From NCBI GenBank assembly GCA_029860045.1, contig JAOUBY010000020.1, positions 1 through 33,812 on the forward strand: a stretch of DNA of 33,812 bases. Reading direction: 5' to 3'. Made by a program: the position numbers and the translations under genes. Source of the DNA: Gammaproteobacteria bacterium. Lineage in GTDB: Bacteria; Pseudomonadota; Gammaproteobacteria; UBA9214. The notes under the pieces are model-generated. The model saw nothing but the letters and a program-made list of their open reading frames with translations, was not told the DNA's origin and made no database searches. This document shows positions 29,792 to 33,812 of this stretch, piece by piece. How positions within the stretch are numbered: the stretch's first letter is position 1; each line of letters begins with the position of its first letter.

Positions 29792-29880
29792 GCGCGCCGG
29801 CAAGGCGCTCCTGCACACCAGGACACACCTGTAGGAGCGCCTTGCAGGCGCGATTCGGTGCCAGCAAGCTTGCTCCGAAT
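29792..29880. repeat. Cluster of three REP-type elements
   Basis: A left element (29792-29815, reverse orientation), a right element identical to the 2989 and 16761 copies (29830-29853), and a third at 29855-29880 containing the perfect palindrome AGCAAGCTTGCT (29863-29874) inside ATTCGG/CCGAAT. The third has a different core, so at least two REP subtypes are present. It lies between the ssb terminator and the dcw promoter. Confidence 0.8.
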
Positions 29881-29938
29881 CCCATATCTGCCTGGTTCTA
29901 TTTATACTCATCCCAACATATTGGGTTACAAAAAAGCG

Positions 29939-30050
29939 TATAATGGGCGTTTGCGGCCCATGCTCCGGTGCCGCCCGTGACCAAAAAGCATGAAAATCTG
30001 GGCCTAGTTGCCAACTTACGAGAGGTATTTTTGGCAACCTTTTGATTTCG
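29939..30050 (+). ncRNA. Candidate small RNA or leader upstream of mraZ (unproven)
   Basis: A perfect TATAAT (29939-29944) is preceded by the inverted repeat CCCAA/TTGGG (29912-29925) but by no good -35 box. A start near 29951 would give a transcript with one hairpin (GCGGC/GCCGC, 29953-29974). A second hairpin (GTTGCCAA 30007-30014 with TTGGCAAC 30031-30038) is followed by CTTTTGATTTCGTTTT. This has the shape of a 90-100 base RNA with a loose terminator. There is no known family match that I can name. Confidence 0.3.
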
Positions 30051-30133
30051 TTTTATATGTTTTCTGACTTTACGGCAAATTTTGGATTTTGGCCTAAGTT
30101 ACTGTCCGAGTGGAGATTTTTAGCGAATTCTGC

Positions 30134-30162
30134 TTGACGACAACCCCCTCACTCCCTATAGT
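30134..30162 (+). promoter_or_regulatory. Promoter of the dcw cluster (Pmra)
   Basis: TTGACG (30134-30139) and TATAGT (30157-30162) are separated by exactly 17 bases; each matches 5 of 6 consensus positions. Transcription should start at about 30169, immediately before the MraZ boxes, and drive mraZ-rsmH-ftsL-ftsI-murE. Confidence 0.85.
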
Positions 30163-30171
30163 GTCGCGAAG

Positions 30172-30205
30172 TGGGGCTCAGTGGTAATTTCTGGGTTCCT
30201 TGGGA
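30172..30205 (+). promoter_or_regulatory. MraZ operator, direct repeats TGGGN
   Basis: TGGGG (30172), TGGTA (30182), TGGGT (30192) and TGGGA (30201) recur at spacings of 10, 10 and 9 bases. E. coli MraZ is known to bind TGGGN repeats with 5-base spacers in its own promoter region. Here one box is degenerate. The position just after the start point fits repression of the whole cluster. Confidence 0.75.
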
Positions 30206-30221
30206 GAATAAGGGGGCGGGA

Positions 30222-30674
30222 TTGTTCAAAGGTGGTAACACGGTCAACCTGGATGCGAAGGGCCGCCTGGCGCTTCCGACCCGGTACCGCACTGACCTCA
30301 TGGAGCGCTGTGAAGGCCAGCTGGTGGTGACCGTTCATGATGACAGCTGCCTGATGATGTACCCCCTTCCGGACTGGGACGAGATCGAACGCAAGCTCGT
30401 CCGTCTGCCTAACCTGAACAGACGCACCCGCACACTGCAACGCATGTTTCTTGGCCATGCTTCCGAACTGGAAATGGACAAGAACGGGCGTGTGTTGTTG
30501 CCTCCGCGCTTGCGTGACTTTGCCGGGCTTGGCAAACGCGTGGTGCTGGTCGGCCTCGGTAACAAATTTGAAATATGGAACGAAGAGGCATGGGAAAAAG
30601 ACTGTGCTGAATTCCTGGCAAGAAACGGTGATGACGGCGATATGCCGGATTCGCTGGAATCACTGACGATTTGA
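30222..30674 (+). CDS. mraZ: Transcriptional regulator MraZ
   Basis: MraZ (150 aa) is a ring-forming, AbrB-fold repressor of the division and wall cluster. Two copies of the fold are visible: GGNTVNLDAKGRLALPTRYR and LEMDKNGRVLLPPRLRDFAG. The start is an unusual TTG at 30222, preceded by AAGGGGGCGGG; it gives MFKGGNTVN, matching E. coli MFRGATLVN. A GTG at 30171 in the same frame would place the MraZ boxes inside the gene and has no family support. The next gene starts 6 bases after its stop. Confidence 0.95.
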   Translation: MFKGGNTVNLDAKGRLALPTRYRTDLMERCEGQLVVTVHDDSCLMMYPLPDWDEIERKLVRLPNLNRRTRTLQRMFLGHASELEMDKNGRVLLPPRLRDFAGLGKRVVLVGLGNKFEIWNEEAWEKDCAEFLARNGDDGDMPDSLESLTI

Positions 30675-30680
30675 TCGTCG

Positions 30681-31616
30681 GTGGAACAGGCATACACACA
30701 CCAACCGGTATTGTTCGACGAGGTGCTGGAAGCGCTGGCGATCAGGAAGGATGGCGTGTACGTGGATGGAACCTTTGGCCGTGGCGGGCATGCGGCTGCC
30801 ATTCTTGCGCAGTTAGGCCCAGAGGGAAAACTGCTGGCCATGGATAAGGACCCGGAAGCAGTACAGTCGGCACGAATGCAGTTTGGCAATGATCCTAGAT
30901 TTGAAATTGAGCAGGGTGCTTTCACAATGCTGAGTCAGCTGCTTGCACAGCGACAATTGCAAGGCCGGGTAAATGGCCTGCTACTGGACCTCGGTGTCTC
31001 TTCACCGCAACTTGACGACCCTGTTCGCGGCTTCAGTTTCTCTGCAGATGGCCCGCTCGACATGCGCATGGATCCGGACTCCGGGATCAGTGCCGCGCAA
31101 TGGTTGCAGCAGGCGAGTGAACGCGAAATTCGCGAGGTGTTGCGCACGCTGGGCGAGGAACGTTTTGCCGGGCGTATTGCACGTGCAATCGTCAGTACCC
31201 GCAGCGAGGCACCGGTGCAGACCACGCGCCAGCTTGCGGAGCTGATTGCAGCTGCCGCGCCATCAAGGGAAAAGAACAAGCATCCAGCCACCCGCTCCTT
31301 TCTCGCCATCCGTATTTTTATCAATCGTGAGCTTGATGATGTGCGCGCGGTACTGGAACAGGTGCCGGACGCACTGGCGCCGGGTGGACGCCTTGCGGTG
31401 ATCAGCTTCCATTCACTGGAGGACCGCATCGTCAAGCGCTTTATCCGCGACGAGTACCGTGGTGAGCAGGCACCGCCGGAATTTCCGCTGGCGGGCATGG
31501 ATTACCAGCCCCGCCTCAGGCCGGTTGGCAAGGCCATTCGTGCCGGTGAGGCCGAAATTGACAGCAACCCCAGGGCGCGCAGCGCCGTGTTACGGGTTGC
31601 GGAGCGGCTGCAATGA
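30681..31616 (+). CDS. rsmH: 16S rRNA (cytosine(1402)-N4)-methyltransferase
   Basis: RsmH/MraW (311 aa) methylates C1402 of 16S rRNA using SAM. SAM loop VDGTFGRGGHAAAIL (28-42), acidic AMDKDPEAV, then LLLDLGVSSPQLDDPVRGFSF and the C-terminal LAVISFHSLEDRIVKRF. GTG start at 30681, since HQPVLFDEVLEAL must be included. Second gene of the cluster. Its stop overlaps ftsL by four bases. Confidence 0.98.
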   Translation: MEQAYTHQPVLFDEVLEALAIRKDGVYVDGTFGRGGHAAAILAQLGPEGKLLAMDKDPEAVQSARMQFGNDPRFEIEQGAFTMLSQLLAQRQLQGRVNGLLLDLGVSSPQLDDPVRGFSFSADGPLDMRMDPDSGISAAQWLQQASEREIREVLRTLGEERFAGRIARAIVSTRSEAPVQTTRQLAELIAAAAPSREKNKHPATRSFLAIRIFINRELDDVRAVLEQVPDALAPGGRLAVISFHSLEDRIVKRFIRDEYRGEQAPPEFPLAGMDYQPRLRPVGKAIRAGEAEIDSNPRARSAVLRVAERLQ

Positions 31617-31882
31617 ACCCGAAGCCGGGTGGTGTCCTGATCCTGCTTGCACTGGTACTCGTGTCATCGGTCGGCGTGGTTTACGCGAAGCACCAGTGGC
31701 GCAAGCTGTTTATCGAGTTGCAGACGATGGATAAGGAACGCGACAACATGGACATCGAGTGGGGGCAGCTGCAGCTTCAGCAGGGCACCCTGACCACGCA
31801 GGGCCAGGTGGAAACCAAGGCACGCGAAGAACTGGGCATGGTGAACCTGTCGGCTGACAATATGGTGATCGTCAAACCATGA
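31613..31882 (+). CDS. ftsL: Cell division protein FtsL
   Basis: FtsL (89 aa) is a bitopic divisome protein that binds FtsB and FtsQ. One membrane helix (GVLILLALVLVSSVGVVYA, 7-25) is followed by a coiled-coil stretch (about 30-65) rich in Leu and Gln, and TKAREELGMVNLSADNMVIV at the end. Position between rsmH and ftsI with 4-base overlaps on both sides is standard and implies translational coupling. Confidence 0.95.
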   Translation: MNPKPGGVLILLALVLVSSVGVVYAKHQWRKLFIELQTMDKERDNMDIEWGQLQLQQGTLTTQGQVETKAREELGMVNLSADNMVIVKP

Positions 31883-33591
31883 ATCGTGCACATAAGCAGA
31901 CAGGCTACCAGGGCCGCCGGCTATTCCTGTTGATGTGTATGGGTCTGGCGGCAATGCTGCTGGTCTGGAAGGCCGTGTGCCTGCAGGTGCTCGACAAGGA
32001 GTTCCTGTTGACCCAGGGCCAGGCGCGTCACCTGCGCGTGGTCGATCTGCCGGCGCATCGCGGCATGATACAGGACCGTAACGGCGAGCCGCTGGCGATC
32101 AGTACGCCGGTGGAATCGGTGTGGGTGAATCCGCAGGAACTCGCCGATGAACAGCAGCGCATCCCCGAGCTGACCCGCCTGCTGTCACTTAAACATGCCA
32201 GCGTGAAAAGTACGCTGGCCAGTCGTGCGGATCGTGAATTCATCTACCTGCGTCGCCATGTTGACCCGGCACTGGCGGCAGAGGTCGAGGCGCTGGATAT
32301 TCCCGGTGTCTATCTGCAGCGCGAATATCGCCGCTATTACCCGGATGGCGAGATTGCGGCGCATGTGGTCGGTTTTACCAATGTCGACGATCTCGGACAG
32401 GAAGGACTGGAGCTGGCCTACGAGGACTGGCTGAAAGGCGAGCCCGGCGCCAAGCGCGTGATAAAGGACGGCAAGAGTCATATCATCGAGGATGTCGAGA
32501 GCATCAGTCGTCCGAGTCCCGGCAAGGATCTCAGACTGAGTATCGACCGGCGTATACAGTATCTTGCCTACCGCGAACTCAAGGCGATATTGCAGGAGCA
32601 TAAGGCGCAGACCGCATCTGCTGTCGTGCTGGACGTCAAGAGTGGTGAAGTACTGGCGATGGTGAACCAGCCGTCATTCAACCCCCACAACCGCCAGAAT
32701 CTGCGCAGTAACGATATGCGCAACCGCGCAGTGACCGACGTGTTTGAGCCGGGCTCCACAATGAAGCCGTTTGTCGTGGCCACCGCGCTGCAGAGTGGAC
32801 GCTATCTGCCAAACACACCGGTTTCGACAGCGCCGGGCTGGATGCGTGTCGGCGTAAATACTGTGCGTGATGTGCATGATTACGGTCAGCTCGATGTTGC
32901 TGGCGTCATCCGCAAGTCGAGTAATGTCGGCATGGCAAAAATTGCCCTGTCGTTGCCGGCAGAGGAAATCTGGACGCAATTGTCCGACATGGGTTTTGGT
33001 GTGCAGACCTTTAGCGGCTTCCCCGGTGAAGCATCCGGCCTGCTGCCACATTACGCTGGCTGGAATGCCATCGAGACGGCAACGCTGTCGTTTGGTTACG
33101 GAGTCTCGGTAACGCCGCTGCAGCTGGCACAGGCCTACGCAGTACTGGCGGCCGATGGCGTCAAGCGTTCCATCAGTTTCCTGCACGGTGCAGAGGCGGC
33201 GGAAGAGCATCGCGTCATGCCGGCCCGGATTGCACAGCAGGTGCGCAGCATGCTGGAACAGGCGGTAGGCCCGGACGGCACGGCACCACTGGCGCGCATT
33301 CCCGGTTTTCGCGTGGCGGGCAAGACCGGCACGGTACGCAAGTCGGTGGCCGGCGGATATTCGGACAACCAGTACCTGTCGGTATTTGCCGGCATGGCGC
33401 CGGTGAGCGACCCGCGCCTGGTGATGGTGGTGATGGTCGACCGGCCGGCTAACGGAAAATATTACGGTGGCCAGGTCGCGGCACCGGTGTTCGCACGCGT
33501 CATGGCGGGTGCGCTACGCCTGCTGGCAGTGACACCCGATAACGTGCCATTGCTGCAGACACGGCGCGGCGACGGGGAGGAGCCTGCATGA
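31879..33591 (+). CDS. ftsI: Septal peptidoglycan transpeptidase (PBP3)
   Basis: FtsI (570 aa) crosslinks septal peptidoglycan with FtsW. Membrane anchor at about 15-36 (LFLLMCMGLAAMLLVWKAV). Pedestal motif RGMIQDRNGEPLAIS (61-75). Catalytic motifs: S293-T-M-K296 in EPGSTMKPF, S347-S-N349, and K482-T-G484 in VAGKTGTVRK. Near the end is MVVMVDRPANGKYYGG. Length close to E. coli PBP3 (588). It overlaps murE by four bases. Confidence 0.98.
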   Translation: MNRAHKQTGYQGRRLFLLMCMGLAAMLLVWKAVCLQVLDKEFLLTQGQARHLRVVDLPAHRGMIQDRNGEPLAISTPVESVWVNPQELADEQQRIPELTRLLSLKHASVKSTLASRADREFIYLRRHVDPALAAEVEALDIPGVYLQREYRRYYPDGEIAAHVVGFTNVDDLGQEGLELAYEDWLKGEPGAKRVIKDGKSHIIEDVESISRPSPGKDLRLSIDRRIQYLAYRELKAILQEHKAQTASAVVLDVKSGEVLAMVNQPSFNPHNRQNLRSNDMRNRAVTDVFEPGSTMKPFVVATALQSGRYLPNTPVSTAPGWMRVGVNTVRDVHDYGQLDVAGVIRKSSNVGMAKIALSLPAEEIWTQLSDMGFGVQTFSGFPGEASGLLPHYAGWNAIETATLSFGYGVSVTPLQLAQAYAVLAADGVKRSISFLHGAEAAEEHRVMPARIAQQVRSMLEQAVGPDGTAPLARIPGFRVAGKTGTVRKSVAGGYSDNQYLSVFAGMAPVSDPRLVMVVMVDRPANGKYYGGQVAAPVFARVMAGALRLLAVTPDNVPLLQTRRGDGEEPA

Positions 33592-33812
33592 TGACGGCCG
33601 AGAACATGCTGGTAGAACATACCCTGGCCGGATTGCTGCAAGACTTCTGTGGTCCGGCGGTGCGTGCCGATGTCAAGGTGACCGGGCTGGCGCTGGACAG
33701 TCGCAAGGTGCAGGCGGGTGATTTGTTCCTGGCGGTAGCCGGTACCCGGACACACGGCATGCAGCACGCGCGCCAGGCCATTGCGCTGGGCGCGGTGGCG
33801 GTGGCCTGGGAG
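33588..33812 (+). CDS. murE: UDP-MurNAc-tripeptide ligase, 5' part
   Basis: The first 75 codons are present; the gene runs off the window. LALDSRKVQAGDLFLAVAG and the following HGMQHARQAIALGAVAV are typical of the MurE N-terminal domain. MurE adds the third residue (diaminopimelate in Gram-negatives) to the wall precursor. Two adjacent ATGs (33588 and 33591) are possible starts; 33588 overlaps the ftsI stop as ATGA. The ATP-binding motif lies beyond the window. Confidence 0.93.
   Translation, partial: MMTAENMLVEHTLAGLLQDFCGPAVRADVKVTGLALDSRKVQAGDLFLAVAGTRTHGMQHARQAIALGAVAVAWE

Overview
The window looks like a stretch of gammaproteobacterial chromosome with mid-50s percent GC (estimated by eye). 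Three things point there: the S10-spc-alpha ribosomal gene order, the uvrA / MFS transporter / ssb neighbourhood known from pseudomonads and relatives, and the mraZ-rsmH-ftsL-ftsI-murE start of a division and cell wall cluster. Protein sequences are close to Escherichia and Pseudomonas orthologues but clearly not enterobacterial. A free-living, possibly sulfur- or nitrogen-cycling gammaproteobacterium is a guess from weak context only.

Layout. 1-1054: a YbaK-type aminoacyl-tRNA deacylase homologue and a convergent small membrane protein of DUF1269 type. 1235-2979: a stable-RNA promoter, tRNA-Tyr, an odd duplication of the tRNA-Tyr 3' end separated by three hairpins, tRNA-Gly, tRNA-Thr and tuf. 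3062-16626: 26 ribosomal protein genes plus secY and rpoA, all on the plus strand, ending in a strong terminator. 16722-20476: a REP pair, a periplasmic L,D-transpeptidase and a thiamine-binding-type protein on the minus strand, then a plus-strand trio of lipoprotein, SRPBCC protein and SAM hydroxide adenosyltransferase. 20477-23669: an accessory islet of four small genes (NrtS-type, YggT-like, DUF2892, and an unrecognised Cys-containing protein). The last three lie among about ten copies of a short hairpin repeat, and terminators end several of the units. 23670-24764: a secreted DUF1566-like protein with Asp-rich repeats and a dockerin-like end. 24810-29730: uvrA, divergent MFS transporter and ssb. 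29753-33812: terminator, REP cluster, a possible small RNA, then the dcw cluster with a clear promoter and MraZ operator, running off the end inside murE.

How it works together. Most of the window is housekeeping: translation, secretion, transcription, DNA repair and septum synthesis. The most unusual points are the tuf locus (tufB-type upstream context joined to tufA-type downstream context, a real rearrangement or an assembly join across two tuf copies), the tRNA-Tyr 3' repeat, and the hairpin repeat family in the islet, whose stems change while their loop motifs stay. I see no CRISPR array, phage, toxin-antitoxin or recognisable defence system. I do not claim a new multi-gene system.
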